A stretch of DNA of 64,000 nucleotides from Mesorhizobium sp. CA8 (GTDB lineage: Bacteria > Pseudomonadota > Alphaproteobacteria > Rhizobiales > Rhizobiaceae), in NCBI RefSeq assembly GCF_020164955.1, contig NZ_JAIUHG010000012.1, forward strand, positions 1 through 64,000, read 5' to 3'. This document shows positions 53,608-62,719 of this stretch, in pieces (position 1 is the stretch's first letter; every line of letters begins with the position of its first letter). A model generated the notes under the pieces. The model searched no databases. It saw nothing but the letters and a program-made list of their open reading frames with translations, and was not told the origin of the DNA. The translations under genes and the position numbers were made by a program.

Positions 53608-55926
53608 CTATTTGCGCTTCATCGCCTCGGCGAGCGCCGCGCCGAACGCGCCCTGCGAAGGCCGCTCCGGCTGGCGCTGCGGCGCTGGCGAGCGCGAGGC
53701 AGGCTTGCCGCCGCCGTGGTCCCGCTGGCCACCGCGAGGCGCGCCCTCGCCGCCGTCCTTGCGCATCGACAGACCGATGCGCTTGCGCTTGATGTCGACA
53801 TCGACGACCCGCACCTTCACGACATCGCCAGCCTTCACCACCTCATGCGCGTCCTTGATGAAGCGGTCGGCCAGTTGCGAGACATGCACCAGCCCATCCT
53901 GGTGCACGCCGATATCGACGAAGGCGCCGAAGGCCGCGACATTGGTGACGGTGCCTTCGAGCAGCATGCCCGGCTTCAAATCCTTGATGTCGTCGACGCC
54001 CTCGGCAAAGCTCGCCGTCTTGAAACCGGGGCGCGGGTCGCGTCCGGGTTTTTCCAACTCGGCGATGATGTCGCGCACCGTCGGCAGGCCGAACCGCTCG
54101 TCGACGAAGACGCGCGGGTCAAGCGCCTTCAGCGCGGTGCTGTCGCCCATCAGCGCGCGCACGTCGCGGCCGCAAGCGGCGACGATTTTCTTCGCCACGC
54201 CATAGGCTTCCGGATGCACCGATGACGCATCAAGCGGCTCTGTCCCGTTCGGGATGCGCAGAAAGCCGGCGCTTTGCTCGAATGCGCGCGGCCCGAGCCG
54301 CGCCACCTTGAGCAGGTCCTTGCGGCTTGCAAACGGCCCGGCCGCGTCGCGATGCGCAACGATCGCCTCGGCGAGCGACGGCCCGAGTCCCGACACGCGC
54401 GCCAAAAGCGGCGCCGAGGCCGTGTTGAGGTCGACGCCGACGGCGTTCACCGCATCCTCGACCACAGCTTCCAGCGAACGGCCGAGCCGATACTGGTCGA
54501 CATCGTGCTGATACTGGCCGACGCCGATCGACTTCGGCTCGATCTTGACCAGTTCGGCCAACGGATCCTGCAGACGTCTGGCGATCGACACCGCGCCGCG
54601 CAGCGAGACATCGAGACCGGGGAATTCCGCCGCTGCCGTCGCCGAGGCCGAATAGACCGAGGCGCCAGCCTCGCTGACGATCACCTTGAGCGGCTTCGGC
54701 CCGGCACCTGCCGGCAGGTCCGAAAGCATGTCGGCCACCAGCTTCTCGGTCTCTCGGCTGCCGGTACCGTTGCCGATCGAGATCAGCTCGACCTTGTGCT
54801 GGCGGATGAGGGCGGCGAGCTCGGCCTGCGTGCCGCGCACATCGTTCCTTGGCGGGAACGGATAGACGGTGGTGGTCGCCACCAGCTTGCCGGTGCCGTC
54901 GACCACCGCAACCTTGACGCCGGTGCGGATGCCTGGATCGAGCCCCATGGTCGGCCGCGAGCCGGCGGGCGCGGCCAGCAGCAGGTCCTTCAGGTTGCGG
55001 GCAAAGACTTGGATCGCTTCTTCCTCGGCCCGCTCGCGCAGGTCACGCATCAGGTCGAGCGTCAGATGCAGCGACAGTTTGATCCGCCAGGTCCAGCCGG
55101 CCACTTCCATCAGCCATTTATCGCCGGGTAGCGTCGCGCCAATCGCATAGGCATTGGCGATCATCCGCTCGATCGGTTTCACCGGCGATTGATCGTCGGC
55201 ATCGACCTCGATGTCGAGCGACAGCACTTCCTCGTTGCGGCCGCGCAGCATGGCCAGGGCACGGTGGCTGGGCACGCCTGCCCAGCGCTCGACATGGTCG
55301 AAATAGTCGGAGAACTTCGCGCCGGCCTCCTGCTTGCCGTCACAGACGCGAGCACGCAGGAAGGCACGTTCCTTCATATAGGCGCGCAGCTTGCCGACCA
55401 GATCCGCATTTTCGGCGAACTGCTCCGACAGGATGTCGCGCGCGCCTTCAAGCGCCGCCCTGGCGTCGGCCACCTCTTCGTTGACATAAGCGAGCGCAAG
55501 CTCGGCCGGAACTTTCGAGCGATCTGCAAGGATCGCCTCGGCGAGCGGCCCAAGCCCGCGCTCCCTGGCGATTTCGGCCTTCGTGCGCCGCTTCGGCTTG
55601 TAGGGTAGATAGATGTCCTCCAGCTCCGCCTTTGTGGCGGCCGCGGCGATCTTGGCTTCCAGTTCCTCGGTCAGCTTGCCCTGCTCGCGGATCGAGCTGA
55701 CGATCGTCTCGCGCCGTGCATCGAGCTCGCGCAGATAAGCGAGCCGCTCGGAAAGGTCGCGCAATTGCGTGTCGTCAAGCCCGCCGGTGACCTCCTTGCG
55801 GTAGCGTGCCACGAAGGGGACTGTCGCGCCTTCGTCGAGCAGCCCGATTGCCGCCGCGGCCTGTTCCGGCCGCGCGCCGATCTCGGCCGCGATGATTGCT
55901 GCGATGCGCTTGATGTCCGATGCCAT
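53608..55926 (-). CDS. tex: RNA-binding transcription accessory protein Tex
   Basis: The 772-residue protein follows the Tex layout: N-terminal HTH-like region with [14 protein letters not shown], YqgF-like RNase H fold ([22 protein letters not shown]) and helix-hairpin-helix repeats ([23 protein letters not shown]). The S1 RNA-binding domain ([24 protein letters not shown]) is near residue 650. A C-terminal Arg/Gly/Gln-rich tail follows. Tex binds nucleic acids and affects transcription and stress survival. Length is normal. Convergent with the LysR gene. Confidence 0.95.
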   Translation of the reverse strand: MASDIKRIAAIIAAEIGARPEQAAAAIGLLDEGATVPFVARYRKEVTGGLDDTQLRDLSERLAYLRELDARRETIVSSIREQGKLTEELEAKIAAAATKAELEDIYLPYKPKRRTKAEIARERGLGPLAEAILADRSKVPAELALAYVNEEVADARAALEGARDILSEQFAENADLVGKLRAYMKERAFLRARVCDGKQEAGAKFSDYFDHVERWAGVPSHRALAMLRGRNEEVLSLDIEVDADDQSPVKPIERMIANAYAIGATLPGDKWLMEVAGWTWRIKLSLHLTLDLMRDLRERAEEEAIQVFARNLKDLLLAAPAGSRPTMGLDPGIRTGVKVAVVDGTGKLVATTTVYPFPPRNDVRGTQAELAALIRQHKVELISIGNGTGSRETEKLVADMLSDLPAGAGPKPLKVIVSEAGASVYSASATAAAEFPGLDVSLRGAVSIARRLQDPLAELVKIEPKSIGVGQYQHDVDQYRLGRSLEAVVEDAVNAVGVDLNTASAPLLARVSGLGPSLAEAIVAHRDAAGPFASRKDLLKVARLGPRAFEQSAGFLRIPNGTEPLDASSVHPEAYGVAKKIVAACGRDVRALMGDSTALKALDPRVFVDERFGLPTVRDIIAELEKPGRDPRPGFKTASFAEGVDDIKDLKPGMLLEGTVTNVAAFGAFVDIGVHQDGLVHVSQLADRFIKDAHEVVKAGDVVKVRVVDVDIKRKRIGLSMRKDGGEGAPRGGQRDHGGGKPASRSPAPQRQPERPSQGAFGAALAEAMKRK

Positions 55927-56048
55927 GCTGGTCCCTGCCGAAAAGAGCGGCGACCATAGGACGGGAGAACCGCTGCGCCAACCGCAACGGTTCCATCACG
56001 CGCCGAAGGTCCACAGAAAACAGCCCTTGGAACCAGCCTCTGGTCGGC

Positions 56049-57227
56049 TCAGACCATGCTGCTCAACGCCTCGAAGAATGCCACGAGCTCCCCATCCAGC
56101 TTGTCGTCCACCGGCTCCGGCTGCGACGACATCTTGGCGATGACCACTTCCGTCTTCGGATTGACATAGAGCCACTGACCGTGAATGCCGATGCCGCAGA
56201 AGGCGCCGCTGTCGTGGCCGGTCTGGTACCATTTGTTGCGGTAGCGTCCCTTCGGGAACAAAAACACCATCGTGCCGCGTTGCCAGGCTTCATGACTGCC
56301 GCCGGTGGCGACCGTGTCGTGCACCCAGGCTTCCGGCACGATGTGGCGGCCGTTGGCCGTGCCGCCCTGCCGCATCATCTCGCCGATGCGGGCAAGGTCG
56401 CGCGGTGTCATCGACATGCCGCCGGCCGTGCGCGCCGTGCCTTCCATGTCGACCGTCACAGACATGTCGGTCGCAGCCCCCAGTGGCAGCCAAAGCTTCT
56501 CGCTGAGCACTTCGCTGACACGCCTGCCGGAGGCGCGCTCAAGCAGGATGCCGAGCACATCCGAATTGGGCGAGCGATAGCGATAGATCTGGCCATGCGG
56601 CTCGGCAAGGCGCGGGATGGTCATCAGGAATGCCGCGAGGCTTTCGGACCCGCCGCCGGGATTCCACAGCGTCGAGCGGCGGTAGCGGGCGAAGGCGCTT
56701 TCCGGATCGAGATAGGCTTCCTCGAAATCGAGGCTGACGGTCATGTCGAGCACGTTGCGCACGCTCGCATCGCCATAGGCCGAGCCTCTGGCTTCAGGGA
56801 TGTAGTGCGTTACCGGCGCGTTGGGATCGAACAACCCCTCGCCTTCCAATATGCCTGCGAGGATCGCCGTCACCGACTTGCTGATCGAAAAGATGATATG
56901 GCGCGCTCCGAACGGCATATGCGGCGCCGACCAGTCGCCGACAAGCTTGCCGGCCTTCAGGATCGTCAGCCCGTCCGTATCGGAACGCTTCAGGAAGTTC
57001 TCGACGGTCTCACTGCCGCCGGCGAGCGATATCTTTTCCTCAAGCAATGCGCCGAGCGGTTTCGCTTGGCTCTCGCCGCCGGGCGCCGCCGCGACACGCG
57101 CGCTCGGCACCAGTTCGCCAACATTCTGGAAGGACCATCGGTTGAACGGCGAAAGCCGCCAGGTTTCAAGCCGCACATCCTTGCGGGCAAAGCCGTATTT
57201 GGCCTCGAACGCGGTCTTGCCGCTCAT
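56049..57227 (-). CDS. Beta-lactamase-fold serine hydrolase (NylB/EstB-like), copy 2
   Basis: The 392-residue protein has the SxxK motif at Ser114-Lys117 (FSISKSVTAIL), a Tyr-type motif in YRYRSPNSD and the KTG-like HDSGAFCGIG. This is the class C beta-lactamase/esterase fold that includes 6-aminohexanoate-dimer hydrolase. No signal peptide is seen, so it is probably cytoplasmic. ATG 57227 has GGGAGAGC; the reading frame runs upstream into the neighbour only because no stop intervenes. It resembles the next gene (NRWSFQNVGELVPS vs NRWAFQHIRELLPT), implying tandem duplication. Confidence 0.88.
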   Translation of the reverse strand: MSGKTAFEAKYGFARKDVRLETWRLSPFNRWSFQNVGELVPSARVAAAPGGESQAKPLGALLEEKISLAGGSETVENFLKRSDTDGLTILKAGKLVGDWSAPHMPFGARHIIFSISKSVTAILAGILEGEGLFDPNAPVTHYIPEARGSAYGDASVRNVLDMTVSLDFEEAYLDPESAFARYRRSTLWNPGGGSESLAAFLMTIPRLAEPHGQIYRYRSPNSDVLGILLERASGRRVSEVLSEKLWLPLGAATDMSVTVDMEGTARTAGGMSMTPRDLARIGEMMRQGGTANGRHIVPEAWVHDTVATGGSHEAWQRGTMVFLFPKGRYRNKWYQTGHDSGAFCGIGIHGQWLYVNPKTEVVIAKMSSQPEPVDDKLDGELVAFFEALSSMV

Positions 57228-57256
57228 GATGCTCTCCCGGATCTTATTTTGCGGTT

Positions 57257-58453
57257 TCAGGCCAGCGCGGCGGCGATGGCATGCACCGCCTTCTGCGTCG
57301 CCACCGAATAGGCGGAGTTGACGAAATCCGGATAGGTCGAAAGCTTCACCGCGACCATCCTGTGTTCCCAGCTCATATGGATCAATTGGCCGAACACGCC
57401 GCGGCACATCAGCGAGCGTGAGCGCGGATCCTCGATCCAGAACTGGTTGCGATAGCTGCCGTCCGGAACGCTCGGGCTGAAATTCGGCCCGTGCTTGCCG
57501 TTGCGAGTCGCCTCGATCCAGTCGGCCGGGATCACGCCGCCGCCATTGTCGAGGATCAATTGCCCGAAGCGGCCATAGTCGCGCAGCGTCGCGTTGAAGC
57601 CGCCGTCGGCCAGCGCATAGCCGGCGCTGTCGACGGTGAAGCAGGCGCTCTCGTCGGCGCCAAGCTTTTGCCAGAGTTCTTCCGAGACGAGCTGCGCCAG
57701 GCGCTTGCCGCTCACCCGCTCCATGATGAAGGCGAGCACGTCGGTCTCGATCGAGCGGTATTCGAACGCCTCCCCATGCGGGCGCACTCTGTCCTTCAGC
57801 CGCAGGATCAGCTCGAACAGGTGCGACGGCCACTCGAAGTCCGGATCGCTGCCCGGCGGGATCGGCTTCCAGCCGGTCGCGACATCGACCTGGCCGATAT
57901 CGGAATAGCGGTCGGTATATTCCTCGGAAAAGCGCACGCCGGTCGTCATGTCGAGCACATGCTGGACGGTGGCGCCGGCCCAGCCGGTCTCGCCGAGCTC
58001 CGGCAGATAGTCGCTGACCAGCCTGCCCGGATCGATCAGGCCGCGGCCAACCAGGATGCCGCACACCGATCCGGTGACCGACTTCGCCATCGACTGCGAC
58101 AGATGCAGCGTGCGCTCGTCCATACCGTTGAAATAGCGCTCATAGGCTATCCTGCCGTCCTTCAGCACCAGGAAGCCGTCGGCATAGGTTTCGTCGAGCA
58201 AGCCGGCGAGAGTCGTCGGCGCTCCGTTGCTGTCGGCCACCGGCAGATCGTCGAGATCCACCTCCGCCCTCTCGAGGCGATGGCGATGGCCGCTGCCGCG
58301 CCAAACCTCGATGGTCGGCAGCAATTCGCGGATGTGCTGGAAGGCCCAGCGGTTCCAGGGCGGCCGATCCCAGTCGAGCTTCGGCGGCACCAGCTTCGGC
58401 GGCGAACCCTGCATGATTGGCGGCCGCGGATCGGAGTTGCGATAGGATTGCAT
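57257..58453 (-). CDS. Beta-lactamase-fold serine hydrolase (NylB/EstB-like), copy 1
   Basis: The 398-residue paralogue has SxxK at Ser121-Lys124 (SQSMAKSVTGSV) and a family Tyr motif in YRSIETD. ATG 58453 follows AGGGA; sequence before it is not protein-like. It lies 29 bases upstream of copy 2 and downstream of a polyamine-type ABC transporter. Together with the amidohydrolase gene upstream, the pair suggests hydrolysis of imported amides or esters. Substrate unknown; penicillin-binding activity is less likely given the lack of a signal peptide. Confidence 0.88.
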   Translation of the reverse strand: MQSYRNSDPRPPIMQGSPPKLVPPKLDWDRPPWNRWAFQHIRELLPTIEVWRGSGHRHRLERAEVDLDDLPVADSNGAPTTLAGLLDETYADGFLVLKDGRIAYERYFNGMDERTLHLSQSMAKSVTGSVCGILVGRGLIDPGRLVSDYLPELGETGWAGATVQHVLDMTTGVRFSEEYTDRYSDIGQVDVATGWKPIPPGSDPDFEWPSHLFELILRLKDRVRPHGEAFEYRSIETDVLAFIMERVSGKRLAQLVSEELWQKLGADESACFTVDSAGYALADGGFNATLRDYGRFGQLILDNGGGVIPADWIEATRNGKHGPNFSPSVPDGSYRNQFWIEDPRSRSLMCRGVFGQLIHMSWEHRMVAVKLSTYPDFVNSAYSVATQKAVHAIAAALA

Positions 58454-58691
58454 GAGAATTCCCTGCCGCAGCATGCCGCTCTTCCGTTCACTTGGATGAC
58501 GAGCGGTCTGCACAGCGGACGAAAAAGCCCCGAATGGCCCTTTCGAGTGACGAACGCCCCACCCCATGGCGAAGGGGCAGTGCCTACGGCCAGATGAGGG
58601 GCGGCGCGAACGCTGCGAATTCAGCGCTACCCCTCGTCCGGTCCTTGACCCGCCTTCTTCCCGCTCGCGCGGGGAAGAAGGCGGCGTGCCG

Positions 58692-59726
58692 CTATTTCTG
58701 AACGTCCGTCCAGATACGCGTGTAGAGTTGCTGCACCTCGGGCGAGCAGGGAGTGAGGAACTCGCCCGCTTTCTCCAGTTCTGGCGGCACCACCAGTTCG
58801 GGCGCATCCTTCATGTCGGCTGGCATGAACGCCTTCGAGCCCTTGATGCCATTGGCATATTTGGCGAAGGCGGAGATCATGGCGGCGTTCTCGGGATCCA
58901 TGATGAAGTTCATGAACAGCTTGGCGTTGTCGACATTCTTGGCATCCTTCAGGATGGCAACGCTGTCCATGAAGAAGGGAAAGCCCTCCTTCGGATAGCC
59001 GAACTTGATGTCGGGGTTCTTGATGCGCGAGCGCATAATGGCGCCGTTCCAGTAATAGACGGCCGAATAGTCGCCAGCCGGCAGCTTCTCGGTCACGCTA
59101 TAATCCATGGCCAGCCATTTCGGCTTGGCCTCCACCAGCTTGTCGCGCACTTTCTTGAGCAGTTCCTTGTCGTCCGTGCACCAGTTGCCGCCCAGATACT
59201 TGATGGTGGCGAACAGTACGTCGTTCATTTCCGGCGCGACGTTGATCTTGCCGACCAGTTCCTTCGGCGGATCGAGGAAGATGGCCGAGGTGTTGATGTC
59301 GCCGCCATAGACCTTCGTGTTGACGCCGATACCCGTCAGGCCCCACTGCCACGGAACCGTATAGTGACGGCCCGGATCCCAGGGAACGTTCACCCAGCGC
59401 TCGTCGACATTCTTGAAGTTCTCCATCTGGTCGGGCCGGGCCTCGAGCAGAAGCCCTTCCTTCACCCAGATCGGCACGTAATTGGCCGACGGCACCACAA
59501 TGTCGAAGCCGTGACCGCCGGCGCGTACCTTTGCCAGCGCGGTGTCGTTGGAGTCGTAGTCGGTGATCGTCACCTTGACCTTGTAGGTATCCTCGAACTT
59601 CTTGATCATCTCAGGGCTGGTATAGTCGCCCCAATTGAAGATGTTGAGTTCGCCTTCCGCATACGCGCTGCCCGCAAAGGCAAGCAATGCGAATACCGCC
59701 GTGGCGGCCGTTGTCTTCCATTTCAT
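58692..59726 (-). CDS. Polyamine-type ABC transporter substrate-binding protein (PotD/PotF-like)
   Basis: The 344-residue protein has a signal peptide (residues 1-23, ending AGSAYA-E). The PotD/PotF fold includes ELNIFNWGDYTSPEMIKKFE, SNDTALAKVRAGGHGFDIVVPSANY and NWGLTGIG-like QWGLTGIGVN. These match spermidine/putrescine receptors, though several rhizobial homologues bind other amines. ATG 59726 has GGGAGA. It is the last transport gene after ATPase and permeases. Confidence 0.9.
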   Translation of the reverse strand: MKWKTTAATAVFALLAFAGSAYAEGELNIFNWGDYTSPEMIKKFEDTYKVKVTITDYDSNDTALAKVRAGGHGFDIVVPSANYVPIWVKEGLLLEARPDQMENFKNVDERWVNVPWDPGRHYTVPWQWGLTGIGVNTKVYGGDINTSAIFLDPPKELVGKINVAPEMNDVLFATIKYLGGNWCTDDKELLKKVRDKLVEAKPKWLAMDYSVTEKLPAGDYSAVYYWNGAIMRSRIKNPDIKFGYPKEGFPFFMDSVAILKDAKNVDNAKLFMNFIMDPENAAMISAFAKYANGIKGSKAFMPADMKDAPELVVPPELEKAGEFLTPCSPEVQQLYTRIWTDVQK

Positions 59727-59754
59727 GGCTATTCTCCCGTTTGGCAATCGTTGA

Positions 59755-60558
59755 TCATGGCTTGCGCCGATTGACGAAGTAGAACGCGGTTACGAGCACC
59801 ACCGACAGCGCCAGAAATACCGTGGCGATCGCATTAATTTCCGGGCTCGTTTCGCGCCGCAACTGGCCGAGCATGTAGGTGGGCAGCGTGTCCTGCCCGC
59901 CGGACTTGACGAATTCGGTGATGACCACATCGTCGAGCGAAATGACGAAAGCGAGCATGAAGCCCGCGATGATGGCAGGCCTCAAGAGCGGCAGCGTCAC
60001 GAAACGGAAGGCTTTCCAGGGCGTGGCGTATAGATCGGCGGCTGCGCGCTCCAGCGTCAGGTCCATGCTTTCCAGCCTCGCCCGGATCGGCAGGTAAGCG
60101 AACGGGATGCAGAAGGCGGTGTGCGCGGCGATCAGGTAGCCGAGTCCTGAGTAACCGGTCCAGACCTTGATGCGCGAGAACACGATCAAGAGCGCGACGC
60201 CGGTGACGATCTCCGGCACCATCAGCGGCTGGTTGATGAAGGCGTATTTGAAGGTAAGCCCGGGATAGGGCCGCGTGCGGGTCGTGGCCAGCGCAGCCAT
60301 CGTGGCGGCGATCGTCGACAGCGCGGCGGCCGAGACCGCCAGCACGAGCGAGCGGACGGAGGCGTCCTGCACTGCTGAATTGTGCCAGGCCGAAATAAAC
60401 CAGCGCAGTGATACGCCATCCCAGCGCGAAAGCGAATCCGCCGCGTTGAACGAATAGGCGACCAGCGCCGCGATCGGCAGATAGAGCGCGAAGAAGGTCA
60501 AAAGCGCCATGAAGCCGAAGCCGGGCTGCGCCTGGATGTCGAACGGACGCTTAGCCAT
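59755..60558 (-). CDS. ABC transporter permease, PotI type
   Basis: The 267-residue inner-membrane protein has six helices and the loop RAAADLYATPWKAFRFVTLP, as in PotC/PotI. It overlaps the PotH-type gene's end by eight bases, so the two are coupled. Part of the polyamine-type importer. Confidence 0.9.
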   Translation of the reverse strand: MAKRPFDIQAQPGFGFMALLTFFALYLPIAALVAYSFNAADSLSRWDGVSLRWFISAWHNSAVQDASVRSLVLAVSAAALSTIAATMAALATTRTRPYPGLTFKYAFINQPLMVPEIVTGVALLIVFSRIKVWTGYSGLGYLIAAHTAFCIPFAYLPIRARLESMDLTLERAAADLYATPWKAFRFVTLPLLRPAIIAGFMLAFVISLDDVVITEFVKSGGQDTLPTYMLGQLRRETSPEINAIATVFLALSVVLVTAFYFVNRRKP

Positions 60559-61474
60559 GGGCGCCTTCCGAGCCGGATGCGTTGCGCACGTAGAACAGGA
60601 GCGCGATCATCACCAGCACCATGAGCGTAATCGAGATGGCCGCGCCCAGCGGCCAGTTACGGCCCGCGCCGAACTGCAGTTCGATCAGGTTGCCGAGCAT
60701 CATGTTCTTGCCGCCGCCCAGCACCCGCGGAATGACATAGGCGCCAAGCGAGGGGATGAAGACCAGTATCGAGCCGGCGATGACGCCGGGCTTGATCAAC
60801 GGGAAGATGATGCGACGCAGAACCTGCCAGCGACCGGCGTAGAGGTCATATCCGGCCTCGACCAGCCTAAAGTCGAGTTTCTCCATCGAGGCGTAGATCG
60901 GCAGCACCATCAGAGGCAGGTAGATATAGATCATGCCGAGCAAGATGGCGGTGTCGGTATTCATGATCTGCAGCGGCTGCTTGATGACGCCGAGCGCCAT
61001 CAGCGCCGTGTTGACCAGCCCTTCGTTGCGGATCACCTGTTGCATGGCGAAGGTGCGGATCAGGAGATTCGTCCAGAACGGAATCGTGACGAGGAAAACC
61101 CAGACCTCGCGTGTTTTCGGCGGTCGCGTGGCGATGAAATAGGCTGTGGGGAAGCCGAAGAGCAACGTCAGCACGGTGGTGTAAAACGACAGGCTTATCG
61201 AACGCCAGAAGATGGTCAGATGCGCGTCCGCCAGGCCCAGAGTGTCGTCGAACATGTCACGCTGGAACAGGACCGATGTCCATCCGTCCAGCGAGAAGGT
61301 GCCGAACTGCACATCGCCGTAGTCGCCCTTCAGCATGAAGGAATAAGCCAACATCACGAAAAGCGGCCCGGTGGCGGCCAGAAGGATGATGACGAGCGCC
61401 GGCGCCGAGAGCAGCCAGCGGTCGCGAATGTCCCTGGCGTCGGCGGCGCGGGCAGTTTCCTCTGCGTTGGCCAT
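60551..61474 (-). CDS. ABC transporter permease, PotH type
   Basis: The 307-residue protein has six to seven helices and the EAA-like loop EAGYDLYAGRWQVLRRIIFP. It is typical of PotB/PotH permeases. It starts five bases after the ATPase gene stop, confirming operon structure. Confidence 0.9.
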   Translation of the reverse strand: MANAEETARAADARDIRDRWLLSAPALVIILLAATGPLFVMLAYSFMLKGDYGDVQFGTFSLDGWTSVLFQRDMFDDTLGLADAHLTIFWRSISLSFYTTVLTLLFGFPTAYFIATRPPKTREVWVFLVTIPFWTNLLIRTFAMQQVIRNEGLVNTALMALGVIKQPLQIMNTDTAILLGMIYIYLPLMVLPIYASMEKLDFRLVEAGYDLYAGRWQVLRRIIFPLIKPGVIAGSILVFIPSLGAYVIPRVLGGGKNMMLGNLIELQFGAGRNWPLGAAISITLMVLVMIALLFYVRNASGSEGAHG

Positions 61475-61479
61475 GTCCT

Positions 61480-62580
61480 CTAATCCTTCAGCGCCTGAGC
61501 GGCATTCGGGCCAATCGCGATGCCCACGCGGCTGCCCGGCGCAAGCGCTTCGCCGCCGCCGCGGCTATTCTGCCGCCGCACGATGAAGGCGCTGCCGTCG
61601 TCGAGCTTGAGATGGAAATGCGTGTCGGTGCCGAGATAGACCACGTTCTCGACCGTGCCCCTGAGCGAAGCGTTGGCGTCCGCCGGACCGATCTGAGCAT
61701 GCTCCGGCCGCACCACGAGCGTAACGCCGCCCGACGGCGTAAAACCTTCCGGCAGCGATGCCGGTATTTCCGCGCCGGTCGACAGCCTAACGGTGGCGCG
61801 CCCGTCGGCCGCGCTTTTCACCTCGCCCTCGAGGAAATTCGTCTCGCCGATGAAGTCGGCGACGAAGCGTTCGGCCGGCCGGTCGTAGATGTCGCGCGGC
61901 GTGCCGACCTGCAGGATCTTGCCGGCCGACATCACTGCGATGCGGTCGGACATGGTCAGCGCTTCTTCCTGGTCATGGGTGACGAAGATGAAGGTGATGC
62001 CGGTCTCGTGCTGCAGACGCTTCAGCTCGATCTGCATTTCCTTGCGCAGCTTGTAGTCCAGCGCCGAAAGCGGCTCGTCGAGCAAGAGCACTTTCGGCTG
62101 CGGCGCTAGCGCCCGGGCCAGCGCCACGCGCTGCTGCTGGCCGCCCGAAATCTGGCTGGTGCGCCGCGCCTTGAGCGCCTCCATCTTGACCAGCTTCAGC
62201 ATCTGCGCGACGCGTGCCTCGATCTCCGCTTTCGGCTTGCCGAGCATCTCCAACCCGAAGCCGATATTCTGCGCCACCGTCATGTGCGGGAACAGCGCGT
62301 AGCTCTGGAAGACGGTGTTGACCGGGCGTTTGTAGGGCGGCAGCGGCGCAATGTCCTGGCCGTGCAGCAGAATTTCGCCGGCGGTTGGGAAATCGAAGCC
62401 GGCAATCAATCTCAGCAGTGTCGTCTTTCCGCATCCGGAGGGGCCGAGCAATGTGAAAAACTCGTTCTCGCGGATCGACACCGACACCGTGTCGAGGGCG
62501 GCTACCTGGTTTTCGCCGGTTCCGAAAACCTTGCGAACACTGCGAACTTCGATCGCGTTCTTACCCGGTTGTTCCGGCAC
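61480..62580 (-). CDS. ABC transporter ATP-binding protein, PotG/PotA type
   Basis: The 366-residue ATPase has Walker [10 protein letters not shown] (residues 46-54), Q-loop VFQSYALFP, signature [18 protein letters not shown] and Walker [19 protein letters not shown]-terminal domain is typical of PotA/PotG. I chose GTG 62580 because length then fits PotG (377 residues) and the conserved start is at residue 10; the longer frame would need a TTG at 62697 without a ribosome site. The operon promoter is in 62581-62719. Confidence 0.88.
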   Translation of the reverse strand: MPEQPGKNAIEVRSVRKVFGTGENQVAALDTVSVSIRENEFFTLLGPSGCGKTTLLRLIAGFDFPTAGEILLHGQDIAPLPPYKRPVNTVFQSYALFPHMTVAQNIGFGLEMLGKPKAEIEARVAQMLKLVKMEALKARRTSQISGGQQQRVALARALAPQPKVLLLDEPLSALDYKLRKEMQIELKRLQHETGITFIFVTHDQEEALTMSDRIAVMSAGKILQVGTPRDIYDRPAERFVADFIGETNFLEGEVKSAADGRATVRLSTGAEIPASLPEGFTPSGGVTLVVRPEHAQIGPADANASLRGTVENVVYLGTDTHFHLKLDDGSAFIVRRQNSRGGGEALAPGSRVGIAIGPNAAQALKD

Positions 62581-62673
62581 GATTACCCCATTGAGAGCGC
62601 CTGCTCTTGTCGGCAGGTGTGTTCCTGTTTGATTGTCACCACAAGCCGGCTGGCTTGGCAACTGCGGAGCAGT

Positions 62674-62688
62674 GACTCGATCCGAGTC
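62674..62688. promoter_or_regulatory. GACTCG-ATC-CGAGTC inverted repeat with two GANTC sites before the pot-type operon
   Basis: This perfect 6-bp inverted repeat lies 94 bases before the GTG start. Its arms each contain a GANTC site (62674-62678 and 62684-62688). It may be an operator and, through methylation, link expression to the cell cycle. Only the repeat is seen. Confidence 0.4.
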
Positions 62689-62719
62689 CCTATTCAATTA
62701 AGCAATTCCTATACCATCG

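Noticed and set aside
56049..58064. Possible fusion of two serine hydrolases as one 671-residue protein
   Set aside because: The extra N-terminal part is out of frame with the neighbouring hydrolase; ATG 57227 with GGGAGAGC gives a normal-length protein.
62581..62697. N-terminal extension of the PotG-like ATPase from a TTG at 62697
   Set aside because: No ribosome site and no conserved residues before the GTG at 62580.
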